A DNA stretch of 34,238 nucleotides. Source: a virus. Numbering within the stretch: position 1 is the stretch's first letter; every line of letters begins with the position of its first letter. The stretch is taken from positions 1 to 34,238 of IMG/VR virus record IMGVR_UViG_3300030109_003742. One strand, given 5' to 3'. Below the pieces are notes generated by a model that was not told the origin of the DNA, did not search any database, and worked only from the letters and a program-made list of their open reading frames with translations. Of this stretch, positions 1 through 7,781 are shown in pieces. Both the position numbers and the translations under genes were made by a program.

Positions 1-1
1 T

Positions 2-1129
2 GAAAGTCCCAATGCGATAGCTAATATATCTAAAGGTTTTTTGGCAATGGGGGATACGTTTACAGAAGATGCTAAAGAGCGAAGGGCGTACAACCGCCAA
101 ATTGGATTAGCAAAAGCTCAATATGGTCTTGAAAGATTAAATAAATTAAGAGATCAAAGAGATTTAGACAAAAGAAATATTACTCCTTACCGAAGTAAAA
201 AAGAAATTACGTTGGCTGACGGTACAAAAATACCAGCTGGTGAAGTATTTAACTTAAACATGGATTATATTCAAAAAAATGGTATTCCAAAAGGTGCGGT
301 TCAGTACGAATATGATTTGAAAGAGCGAGAATTGTTAGAAGCTAAAGAAGCTGCCGTGAACGAGTTACTTAAGGACGCTAAAGAAGCAAATATAATGGCA
401 GACGCTCAAATAACTTCACGCAGAGATGATTTTCAAAAATCAATTAAAGATGTTAGTAGTAACACTAAAATTGTTGAAGGAGTAGATGAGTTAAGAAATG
501 AGTTACTTGAAGGAAACATTGGTTTTGGTGCAAAAGGCATAGGGCAAGCAACAAAAGAATCAATACAGAAATTTTTTGGTACGATTCCACGCAAAGGATT
601 AACACGTGATGAGTGGATGGCAAGAACTAAACTTTTAATACAAAAAGCAATTCCTGTTACTTTGGGGGAAGCTCAATCTGCAAATTCTATTTCTAATAAA
701 GATGTGGATAGGTTAATAAAAGCCTATTTTGATGGAATAGGTGAAGATGTTGGTAAATTTGGTTTTGAAACTGCTTTTCAATCGCCAGGAACTTTTTTTA
801 AAGTATTGACTGATTTACGAGGTATGGCAACTACAAATCGTAAAAATGCTTTAGGTATGATGAGTTCTATTGAAACTGAATTATCAGATAGAACTACCCC
901 TTCAGGTAGGAAAGCATCTGTGATAATCGAACCTTTTAGAGGGTCAGCAGGGATGGCTAAAGATAAAGAAGGAATTTGGAATGTAGTTGGCGAACAACTA
1001 GAACAAGAAAAAGAAAGACAAGCACAATTTGAAGAAAATTTACAGAATTTACCTGAGCCAAATTCAAATATTAATACACAATCAGACGGTGGCGGTTATT
1101 TACGTAGGCTTTTCCGAGATGAGGGTTAG
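2..1129 (+). CDS. Virion-associated protein, 5'-truncated by the window edge
   Basis: The reading frame is open from base 2, so the true start lies outside the window; an in-frame TTG at 41 is only a possible internal start. The visible part is about 375 residues, charged and rich in Lys, Glu and Gln, with helical coiled-coil-like stretches (about residues 15-40 and 100-135) and no recognised catalytic motif. It ends two bases before the next large gene, in the same direction, and precedes a lysis module. Position and composition fit a late virion or tail-associated protein. I do not recognise the family; the virion role is inferred from context only. Confidence 0.65.
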   Translation, partial: ESPNAIANISKGFLAMGDTFTEDAKERRAYNRQIGLAKAQYGLERLNKLRDQRDLDKRNITPYRSKKEITLADGTKIPAGEVFNLNMDYIQKNGIPKGAVQYEYDLKERELLEAKEAAVNELLKDAKEANIMADAQITSRRDDFQKSIKDVSSNTKIVEGVDELRNELLEGNIGFGAKGIGQATKESIQKFFGTIPRKGLTRDEWMARTKLLIQKAIPVTLGEAQSANSISNKDVDRLIKAYFDGIGEDVGKFGFETAFQSPGTFFKVLTDLRGMATTNRKNALGMMSSIETELSDRTTPSGRKASVIIEPFRGSAGMAKDKEGIWNVVGEQLEQEKERQAQFEENLQNLPEPNSNINTQSDGGGYLRRLFRDEG

Positions 1130-1131
1130 TT

Positions 1132-4100
1132 ATGGCGGTTATTAAAGTAAGAACTCCTCAGGGAATAGAACAAGTAAGAATAGCGGGTGATGAACCTACT
1201 AGTAATGAAATAGAAGCGATTAAAAATACTTTTTTTAAAAATACAACTAGTTCGTTAGATAAAGACCCATACGAAGGTTTAAGTTTTAGCGAAGCACAAA
1301 GAAAATATAAAACAGGTACAGTTACTCGTTCAGAAGAGGAACAAAAAGAGCTATTGCCCGAAATAAAAGACAAATCATTTCGTTTTAATTTAGGCCGAAA
1401 AGATACGGATAAAGAAAAACTAGGGTACATACAAACAGTAATGGGGTCTAACGAAGCCGTTGTGCAAGATGCAGATGGCTCGTTTTTAGTTAATCAAGAA
1501 TTATTATCTCCTGAAGTACGGGAAGAATTTGGTTTAGGAGATAAAGGTTATGTATACGCTAATAAACCGGGATTTACTTGGTCTGATTTAGTTCAATTTT
1601 CTGGTGAAGCTGGACCAGAAATACTTGCTGGTTTAGCAGCTAGTGTCGCAGTTGCAGGAACGGGAGGTGGTATTATTCCATTTCTGGCAGCAGCTGCTAA
1701 AGTAGGGGCTGCTTCCGCAGCTGGTAGGGCAGCTGACGAAGCAGTAGAATATTTAGAAGGCTATAACAAGCAATCATTTGGTGATGTGGCTAGTCAAATA
1801 GCTATATCAGGTGCTTTGGGCGCTGGTGGTGAGGGAGGAGGCCGAGCAGTCACCGCATTAGGAGGCCGTTTATTTAAAGGAAAAGGTCCAAAAATTTCTC
1901 AAGAAAGAGTGGAAGAATTAGAACGAGCAGGATTACCTAATACGTTATTAAATCCTGCGGCTACAAAAGCAGCGCAAGAAGAAGCTCGTCAACAGATGAA
2001 TCAACTCATAAAAGAAGGCGGAGTCCCTTCAATAGAAGCGGCAGCAGATAAGACGTTGGTAGGGGCAATACAAGAAATTAACGAATTAATTTTGCCCAAT
2101 CGTGGGGTAGCTAGAAGAAATAAAAGTTTTGTAAATAAAACGCTTAAAGGATTAGAAGAAGGAAGAATATCAAGCGATGCTGCTCGTCAACGGCTCACGG
2201 AACATGCAGAAGTAATTTCTCAACAAATAAATAAACAATTTATTGACCCAAAAGATGCAGTAAAAAATTCAAGAGAAAAAATACTTCCTATTTTAGAAAA
2301 ACAAATGAAAGTTTTAGGTGACAGATACTCTCCTGTTACTGGTTTACCAACAGACTTTGACGAAGCTGCAAAACTATCCGCCCAATTATATACGCAATCT
2401 ACAAGAAGATTGTATTCTCAAGCTGACGATATATTGAAAGACAAAGTATATATTGATGCTGATCCCATTTTACAACAACTTAGAGCAGTTCAAGAAAATA
2501 AATTTTTTGAAGGAGAGGGTGCATTATTTAATAAAATTAAAGCCGTAGCACAAAGCGACAAAGGTAAAAACGCATCGGGTTTAGACGATGGATTATCTAA
2601 AGCTCCAAGAGGTAAATTTACGTTAGAAGAAACGCAACAGATGAAAGAAGCGTTACGTATAGCAAGAGGTGATTCAGATTTAATAGCTACTGGCGAACAA
2701 AGAATAGTTGACGATGTTTTAAGGTCTATTGAGGACGCAAAAAAAGCAAAACATCAACAATTAGCTACTACAATAGATGCAATGCAAGACCCAGTAGTTA
2801 GAAAATCTTTAACTGACGGTTTAAATATACTTAGAGAAGCTAATAAGTTTTGGGCCGATGGGCAAGATGTATTTAATCGAGCAGGTGTAAACGCAATTAT
2901 AAAAGATGCAAAAGCAGGAAAGTTTGTTTCTAATCAAAAAATACTTGATCAAATGGACACGTTTGATCCTCGCGTATTAAAACAATATTTAGATGCCGTT
3001 ACTCCTCCAGTTACGGTACAACAACTTGCTTTAACACCAACAAAAGTAGACGCACTTGAACAAGTGCAAAATATTTTATCAAGAGGAGATATTGAGGCAG
3101 AAGCTATAAATGAGATAAATGGACTTTTGCAAGCAAACGGGTTAGCTAAAATAGGTAAAGATGGAAAAGGGTTTATTGTCCGTGAAATACCTGAATGGAT
3201 GAAAGATTCAGTACAAGTTGATTTTAAAAAAGCGTATTTAGACGATTACGCACAGGAAATTGAAAATTTTACTAATTTAGCTAGAGCAGGTGTTTCGCCA
3301 GAAAGATTAAGGACTAATATAAGAGAATCTTTAGCCAAAAAATGGGTCAATAACACGATTGAAGGAACTCGAACAGCATCTAACGAAGTCAACCCAAAAG
3401 GATTCGCTTCTGCATATTTTAGATTAGGTGATGGTGTGCGAAGAGAGTTATTTGGTGCGGATAATGTAAAAGAAATGGATAACATTATCAAAGATTTTCA
3501 CATGGTAGACACTAAACAAGCAGATGAGTTAATTGAAAAATTACCTAGTACATTTAACAAAGACATTAAGACTGAGTTAGGTGATTTAAAAAAACAAATT
3601 GAAAGGTCTAATGAAATAGATGCTAATGCGTTAACTCAAGCCATAAGGAAAGGAGAAATAGAAGACCCCAAACAAATTGCTACTTCTTTGCTAAAAAACC
3701 CTAATGCTTACGACAATTTAGTAAATGTAGTAGGTGAAGAGGCCATAGAGGGTGCTGGTGGCATAAAAGACATGGTAATGTTTAATTTATTAGAGGAACC
3801 TTTTGGAAATTTAAGTAAAGGGGCAGGCGCGGCTGAAGATTTTGTGCAAACTGGTCAATGGGGTAAAAAATTTAAAGAGTCTTTAACGTATCAAAATAGA
3901 AATGGTGCGCTAGAGAAAATATTAGGTAAAGACAAAGTACAAAGTCTTAATAAATTAGCTGATGATGCAATTAAAATATCAGACGCAGAAATGGCTGGTA
4001 CGTCAATAGCTGGCCCGAGTCGGAAGATAGCAATAGCAGCTGCTATTTTTGGTTCAATTTTAAATCCCACTATTGCACTTGGAGCAGCTGCTTCACTTAT

Positions 4101-4530
4101 TCCAGTATATTTTAGCTCAAGATTACTAAGAACTAAGTTTTTTTTAGATTACCTTACAAAACCTCGTTTAAGAGCGAGTGAATATGCAGCAATGAAAAAA
4201 GCAGGAGCCGACCTTACAGAAGAAGAACTAGGAATAAATAAGTTACTTCCCATTGCTAACTCTCAACTAGGTATATTGACCGCAAGTGGAATGTTTGGGG
4301 AGCCTATTTCAGAAGAAATTCCTCGGATTGAAAAAGCTGCTGAAGACTTTGCAGAACAAGCAGGAGATCAATTACTTGACGAAGAAGCAACCAACGTGCA
4401 GTCTCCTTCAACTTTGACACTGCCAAACACTAATCCACAAGCGTCCTTGCTTCAAGGACCACGAACCACGGCTCCTGGTATGACAGCATCAGAAGTTTTG
4501 CGAAACCAAGAATTTGCAAAAATGGTATAA
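1132..4530 (+). CDS. Large internal virion (ejection) protein-like
   Basis: 1132 residues, starting with ATG about 8 bases after a GAGGG ribosome binding site. An Ala/Gly-rich hydrophobic section (about residues 160-240) is followed by a long, charged, mostly helical region, and a second hydrophobic stretch lies near residues 965-995. Very large, helical proteins with Ala/Gly-rich segments, encoded between tail and lysis genes, are typical of the internal or ejection proteins of short-tailed phages, which enter the envelope with the DNA. No lysozyme or transglycosylase motif could be confirmed. The function is inferred from size, composition and position; a tail protein remains possible. Confidence 0.6.
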   Translation: MAVIKVRTPQGIEQVRIAGDEPTSNEIEAIKNTFFKNTTSSLDKDPYEGLSFSEAQRKYKTGTVTRSEEEQKELLPEIKDKSFRFNLGRKDTDKEKLGYIQTVMGSNEAVVQDADGSFLVNQELLSPEVREEFGLGDKGYVYANKPGFTWSDLVQFSGEAGPEILAGLAASVAVAGTGGGIIPFLAAAAKVGAASAAGRAADEAVEYLEGYNKQSFGDVASQIAISGALGAGGEGGGRAVTALGGRLFKGKGPKISQERVEELERAGLPNTLLNPAATKAAQEEARQQMNQLIKEGGVPSIEAAADKTLVGAIQEINELILPNRGVARRNKSFVNKTLKGLEEGRISSDAARQRLTEHAEVISQQINKQFIDPKDAVKNSREKILPILEKQMKVLGDRYSPVTGLPTDFDEAAKLSAQLYTQSTRRLYSQADDILKDKVYIDADPILQQLRAVQENKFFEGEGALFNKIKAVAQSDKGKNASGLDDGLSKAPRGKFTLEETQQMKEALRIARGDSDLIATGEQRIVDDVLRSIEDAKKAKHQQLATTIDAMQDPVVRKSLTDGLNILREANKFWADGQDVFNRAGVNAIIKDAKAGKFVSNQKILDQMDTFDPRVLKQYLDAVTPPVTVQQLALTPTKVDALEQVQNILSRGDIEAEAINEINGLLQANGLAKIGKDGKGFIVREIPEWMKDSVQVDFKKAYLDDYAQEIENFTNLARAGVSPERLRTNIRESLAKKWVNNTIEGTRTASNEVNPKGFASAYFRLGDGVRRELFGADNVKEMDNIIKDFHMVDTKQADELIEKLPSTFNKDIKTELGDLKKQIERSNEIDANALTQAIRKGEIEDPKQIATSLLKNPNAYDNLVNVVGEEAIEGAGGIKDMVMFNLLEEPFGNLSKGAGAAEDFVQTGQWGKKFKESLTYQNRNGALEKILGKDKVQSLNKLADDAIKISDAEMAGTSIAGPSRKIAIAAAIFGSILNPTIALGAAASLIPVYFSSRLLRTKFFLDYLTKPRLRASEYAAMKKAGADLTEEELGINKLLPIANSQLGILTASGMFGEPISEEIPRIEKAAEDFAEQAGDQLLDEEATNVQSPSTLTLPNTNPQASLLQGPRTTAPGMTASEVLRNQEFAKMV

Positions 4531-4533
4531 TTA

Positions 4534-4989
4534 ATGCGTTTATCAAAGCATTTTACGCTACAGGAGCTTATAAAATCCTCTACCGCAGAGCGTAGAGGCA
4601 TCAAAAACGTCCCTGAAAGGGCGGAAATAGAATCTTTGCGTCTTGTATGCGACAATATACTAGAGCCTGTTAGACAGCACTTTGAAGTGCCTATGGCACC
4701 CTCGAGTGGATATCGTTGTTTAGAGTTGAACCGAGCAATAGGATCCGGGGACACTTCTCAACACGTAAAAGGACAGGCAGTAGATTTTGAGATACCGGGA
4801 TTAGCAAATCAGGTTCTCGCAAACTGGATAATGGAGAATGTAGACTACGATCAATTAATACTGGAATTCTATAGACAAGAAGATCCTAACTCTGGCTGGG
4901 TGCATTGTAGTTATGTCAACAAAGAAGAAAACCGTAAAAAGTCCCTCCGTTTTGACGGAAAAAACTGGGAGAAGCTCAAAATCGCTTGA
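4534..4989 (+). CDS. M15-family peptidase (endolysin-type D-Ala-D-Ala endopeptidase)
   Basis: 151 residues. The Peptidase_M15_3 pattern is clear: SGYRC near residues 58-62, a first zinc-binding segment SQHVKGQAVDFE with His77 and Asp84, acidic Glu111 in DQLILEFY, and the last zinc ligand His124 in GWVHCSY. Such enzymes cut peptide cross-links in peptidoglycan and serve phages as endolysins. There is no signal peptide, so release would need a holin. The small membrane proteins encoded just downstream support a lysis cassette. The start lies three bases after the preceding stop. The family assignment is firm; the lysis role is inferred from context. Confidence 0.85.
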   Translation: MRLSKHFTLQELIKSSTAERRGIKNVPERAEIESLRLVCDNILEPVRQHFEVPMAPSSGYRCLELNRAIGSGDTSQHVKGQAVDFEIPGLANQVLANWIMENVDYDQLILEFYRQEDPNSGWVHCSYVNKEENRKKSLRFDGKNWEKLKIA

Positions 4990-5278
4990 GCACGATAGTG
5001 CGTATGAGCAATTTGACCTCGACCATGATGGGATAGTGTCTGACGAAGAGATTCAGCACAGCGAAAAGCTGGTACAACTGGATAAATTGCAGACTCAAAA
5101 AAGAATGTCATGGTTGGCATTGATTAGCATGATTGCTTTAACGGTTGTTTTGTTGTCTCCCGTTATATCTGAAAAAAGACTCACCCTACTCGATGAATTG
5201 ATTTCCATGTATTACATTGCCATGGCTGGCGTTGTGTGTGGCTACTTTGGTGTATCAGCATGGATGTCAAAAAAATAG
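4913..5278 (+). CDS. EF-hand protein with two membrane segments, holin-like
   Basis: 121 residues, beginning inside the 3' end of the peptidase gene in another frame (77-base overlap). The N-terminal part is basic and polar. A canonical EF-hand calcium loop, DLDHDGIVSDEE, lies at about residues 36-47. Two hydrophobic helices follow (about residues 66-84 and 95-116), and the tail is short and basic. Position next to the endolysin and two TM segments suggest a holin or other lysis membrane protein. The EF-hand would be an unusual sensor for such a protein. The deep overlap makes the exact start uncertain, but the EF-hand and TM part lies mostly beyond the overlap. Confidence 0.65.
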   Translation: MSTKKKTVKSPSVLTEKTGRSSKSLEHDSAYEQFDLDHDGIVSDEEIQHSEKLVQLDKLQTQKRMSWLALISMIALTVVLLSPVISEKRLTLLDELISMYYIAMAGVVCGYFGVSAWMSKK

Positions 5279-5409
5279 ATAAATATCGCCAAGAACTCAA
5301 AAGTTTCTGTGTAACAACAGGTTTTCTGGTTGTTATTATGGTTGCATTGATGTGTTTAGTGGGCTATCTCACGGGTCTATTGGTATGGTGGGGGATTCAC
5401 GGTGCCTGA
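5260..5409 (+). CDS. Small single-pass membrane protein of the lysis region
   Basis: 49 residues, starting at an ATG inside the end of the preceding gene and ending inside the start of the next. A basic, polar N-terminus (MDVKKIDKYRQELKSF) leads into one long hydrophobic helix (about residues 19-45). The nested overlaps on both sides suggest translational coupling. Size and topology would fit a pinholin, antiholin or spanin-like accessory protein. No family was recognised. Confidence 0.5.
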   Translation: MDVKKIDKYRQELKSFCVTTGFLVVIMVALMCLVGYLTGLLVWWGIHGA

Positions 5410-5887
5410 TCCATTAACGATCACCGCTGCTATTACTTTGGCTGGTAAATGTATAAATGGTGTAACCAAAGCTGTTAATTCTGGCCGTGAACTAGAAGAT
5501 GCCATGGGGCATATATCACGTTGGTTTGAATGTGTATCTGATGTTAATGCTGCTGAAAACAGAGCTAAGAATCCTAGTATATTTCAAAAAGTAACCGCTG
5601 CTAAATCTGTGGAAAAAGAAGCTTTCGATGCCTTAATAGCAAAGCGCAAAATGGCAGAACAAAGGAAAACGCTTTATGAATTAATTACTTACAGTTGGGG
5701 TAAAGAAGCGTGGACTGAGCTAGTGCAGATGGAGCGTGATATTCGTGCTGAACGTAAGAAACAAATACATGCTCGACAAGAACTGAAACAAAAAATTGCT
5801 GACGTTATATTTCTTGTTATAGGAGGCGCAGTAATAATTGGCATGATTATGGGATTTTTATGGATTTTATCACTAGGCGGTAGCTAG
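5402..5887 (+). CDS. Conserved-type phage protein with C-terminal membrane anchor
   Basis: 161 residues from a GTG start overlapping the previous stop. The N-terminal half (about 1-65) contains an Ala-rich helix and a GHISRWF motif. The middle is charged and helical, with many Lys, Arg and Gln (about 66-130), and a single strong TM helix lies at about residues 134-157. Similar proteins with an N-terminal Ala-rich helix, charged middle and C-terminal TM are common near lysis or tail genes of marine podoviruses, in my recollection. An envelope function such as a spanin or internal protein is plausible but not shown. Confidence 0.65.
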   Translation: MPDPLTITAAITLAGKCINGVTKAVNSGRELEDAMGHISRWFECVSDVNAAENRAKNPSIFQKVTAAKSVEKEAFDALIAKRKMAEQRKTLYELITYSWGKEAWTELVQMERDIRAERKKQIHARQELKQKIADVIFLVIGGAVIIGMIMGFLWILSLGGS

Positions 5888-6096
5888 TGCTTTTAGTGTT
5901 TATGCTAACTACATTTCTTGATGGTGCTCCACAACCAGACAAATTCTATTGGGAGTCTATAGATAGGTGCCAATACTTTGCTCGGTCATTGCGAAGACAA
6001 AACTATTGGCACTCGCAAAAATATAATCAACCAGAGGTAGGCGCAACGTGTACGCCTGTTATGGTAAACCCAGACCGTGTAAAAGTTTGGAGATAA
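5887..6096 (+). CDS. Small hypothetical protein
   Basis: 69 residues from a GTG start sharing a base with the previous stop. The N-terminus is hydrophobic (LLVFMLTTFL) and could be a signal or anchor. Two cysteines, in RCQYFA and ATCTPV, could form a disulfide if the protein is exported. It is the last + strand gene before a convergent cluster on the - strand that ends four bases away. Function unknown. Confidence 0.55.
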   Translation: MLLVFMLTTFLDGAPQPDKFYWESIDRCQYFARSLRRQNYWHSQKYNQPEVGATCTPVMVNPDRVKVWR

Positions 6097-6099
6097 AAA

Positions 6100-6441
6100 C
6101 TAATAAATTCGAGTAGTCTTACGCCTGTTTCCCATTACTTTTCCACACCCCGTAGCAATAAAACCACCTTTATTTAAAGTTTTAACATTAGTAGGTTTGC
6201 CACCAGGGTTACCCGCTGCACGTTTCCTTTTAACAGCACTTGTTCTTTGTGCTTCAGACATCTGGTTTGCTTTTGCTCTAGGAACGCACTTGGGATAGGC
6301 TCTCTTGCTACTTTTTGCAGACTTGCGACCGCATGGTTGAAATTTGCCTTTCTTTTTAGGAGCACCAATATCAACCCAATCTCCTTTCGAACCTTTACCA
6401 AACCAAGCTGTCAACCCACCCTTGGGTTTCGCACTAGCCAT
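6100..6441 (-). CDS. Small very basic protein, DUF5872-like, with CGKVM tail
   Basis: 113 residues, very rich in Lys, Arg and Gly. The N-terminal KGGLTAWFGKGSKGDWVDI and PCGRKSAK segments look like the uncharacterised DUF5872 phage family (recalled, not searched). The C-terminus, CGKVMGNRRKTTRIY, is nearly the same as that of the 82-residue protein at 28816-29064. It follows the next basic gene with a TAATG overlap, so the two are probably translated together. Its charge suggests nucleic acid or virion packaging contact. Function unknown. Confidence 0.7.
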   Translation of the reverse strand: MASAKPKGGLTAWFGKGSKGDWVDIGAPKKKGKFQPCGRKSAKSSKRAYPKCVPRAKANQMSEAQRTSAVKRKRAAGNPGGKPTNVKTLNKGGFIATGCGKVMGNRRKTTRIY

Positions 6442-6623
6442 TATGCGTACTTACCGCCTCGAGCTTTGTAGGTTCTAACCAACCATCCGTTTGCATATGC
6501 GCTAGGGTACACCTTAAACTTTTTTTTGGTTTCAGCTAACACTCTTGCATATAACTTAGGATCAGCAGGTTTAGCCCCTTTTTTTCTAGCTGGTTTTTTA
6601 GCTGGTTTTCTTTTAGCAACCAT
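6441..6623 (-). CDS. Small Lys-rich protein
   Basis: 60 residues. A Lys/Ala/Pro-rich head (AKRKPAKKPARKKG) resembles histone H1 or bacterial HU tails. A compact part with KVYPSAYANGWLVRTYKARG is a pattern I have seen with the DUF5872-type proteins of aquatic phages. It sits between two other basic genes and overlaps the following one by TAATG. Probably a DNA-contacting or virion protein; this is inferred from charge only. Confidence 0.65.
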   Translation of the reverse strand: MVAKRKPAKKPARKKGAKPADPKLYARVLAETKKKFKVYPSAYANGWLVRTYKARGGKYA

Positions 6624-6625
6624 GT

Positions 6626-6778
6626 TTAACCCTTCAACTTCTTTCTACGTTTCGCGGAAGTTTTAGCTAATTTGCTCTTAGCCTTCTTCACACCAGTTTT
6701 TTTAACGCCACCACGTTTCATACCCGTCTTCTTAACGGTCATTCCACCGCCTCTCATTCGCTTTCTAATCCCTGGCAT
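6626..6778 (-). CDS. 50-residue Lys/Arg-rich peptide
   Basis: Starts at ATG 6776-6778, preceded by an AGGAGAATA-type binding site, and ends at TAA 6626-6628, two bases before the next gene. About half of the residues are Lys or Arg, with two copies of a KKTG(M/V)K repeat separated by RGGV. It overlaps the end of the upstream 190-residue gene by 14 bases. Composition suggests a nucleic acid condensing peptide or a cleaved virion peptide. No family recognised. Confidence 0.55.
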   Translation of the reverse strand: MPGIRKRMRGGGMTVKKTGMKRGGVKKTGVKKAKSKLAKTSAKRRKKLKG

Positions 6779-7337
6779 TGATTATTCTCCTATATAACTC
6801 GTTACGTCTTTTAAGAATTTTTTGAACTTCATAGTTCCCATGCTCTCGACTATAATACCCTTTGCTCATCAGTTTTTCCGATGCTTTGCAAAGCAAACTT
6901 AATCTTTGTACGAAAATCATGCCATAAAGATACTCAACAGTCGAATCAAAATTACTTACTTCGAGTAGCTCATTAGTTTCGTCTTCTGGGTGAAATCCCA
7001 TGACATATAAATCACGGTCCCCGAAACAGTTTTCTGATATCGCTTCGTTTAATCCTGTCAAATAATCATGGTATCTTTCTTGGTCATCGTCATAATCAAA
7101 GTCTGCAATTATAACCAACTCAAAATTATCTTCATAATTAGATAACACTTTGTATATAGGCAAGTGGCTAGTAGTGTGTTTAAATTGAATGTCCACTTTT
7201 TTATCCGCCCATGCTTTGGCAGCAAACGGGCATGGAGGAAATCCATTATATTTTTCGCTAGGATTTTCTAAAGCATATGAAGACCATTCTCGTATTTCTT
7301 CACAAACTTTAACTTCCAAAATAGTGTTTGTTACCAC
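6765..7337 (-). CDS. Hypothetical protein with PPCPFA motif
   Basis: 190 residues from a GTG start that overlaps the stop of the preceding basic-protein gene. It is acidic to neutral, unlike its basic neighbours. Visible features are GFPPCPFAAKAW (about residues 32-43), an acidic strand-loop IIADFDYDDDQERY (about 76-89) and a helical C-terminal region. The PCPFA segment occurs in uncharacterised phage proteins I cannot name with confidence. No catalytic site can be assigned. Confidence 0.65.
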   Translation of the reverse strand: MVTNTILEVKVCEEIREWSSYALENPSEKYNGFPPCPFAAKAWADKKVDIQFKHTTSHLPIYKVLSNYEDNFELVIIADFDYDDDQERYHDYLTGLNEAISENCFGDRDLYVMGFHPEDETNELLEVSNFDSTVEYLYGMIFVQRLSLLCKASEKLMSKGYYSREHGNYEVQKILKRRNELYRRIINARD

Positions 7338-7621
7338 TTTACTTTATGCGACCAATATCTTGCACTTAATTTACTAGGAGTTGCATCTTGGGCGTTGTGT
7401 CTAGCGTAATAAGATTTTTTCCTTGCTTTATCTTTTGGTGTTTTAGGGCTTTTACCAGCTCCCTTAACTCCTTGTTGACCAAACCGTATGGTTTTAATTT
7501 GATCGCCTACTTTAGCTACAACAACATGTGATTTTGTGCGGTGCCCAGGAGTACGTCTGGGTTTGTTATATCCACTAACCCCAACTCTAGCTAACCTTGG
7601 ATCTTTTTTCTTTGTTGTCAT
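7331..7621 (-). CDS. Small basic phage protein, DUF6321-like
   Basis: 96 residues, strongly basic. Recognisable blocks are GHRTKSHVVVAK, IRFGQQGVKGAGKSP, KKSYYARH and SARYWSHKVKW. This arrangement matches, from memory, a widespread uncharacterised phage family annotated as DUF6321. It heads the group of small basic proteins at the end of the replication operon. DNA or virion association is likely from charge but not shown. Confidence 0.7.
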   Translation of the reverse strand: MTTKKKDPRLARVGVSGYNKPRRTPGHRTKSHVVVAKVGDQIKTIRFGQQGVKGAGKSPKTPKDKARKKSYYARHNAQDATPSKLSARYWSHKVKW

Positions 7622-7637
7622 TTTATGTGTTCCTGTT

Positions 7638-7781
7638 TCATGTAGTTTTTGGTTCGATTAAATCAAAATACACTTTTAAAATAATTGCTCCTACAGCGCA
7701 CATAAGTATAGCAATAACCCCAAACGATAAATAAAAAACTATAAAAATATTAAGTGCAACATTCTCTAAGAAATTTTTCAT
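7638..7781 (-). CDS. Small single-TM membrane protein
   Basis: 47 residues with ATG at 7779-7781, sharing an ATGA overlap with the stop of the polymerase gene, which indicates coupled translation. One long hydrophobic segment (about residues 8-37) is followed by a short charged tail ending EPKTT. Function unknown; its place after polA suggests an early accessory membrane protein. Confidence 0.5.
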   Translation of the reverse strand: MKNFLENVALNIFIVFYLSFGVIAILMCAVGAIILKVYFDLIEPKTT

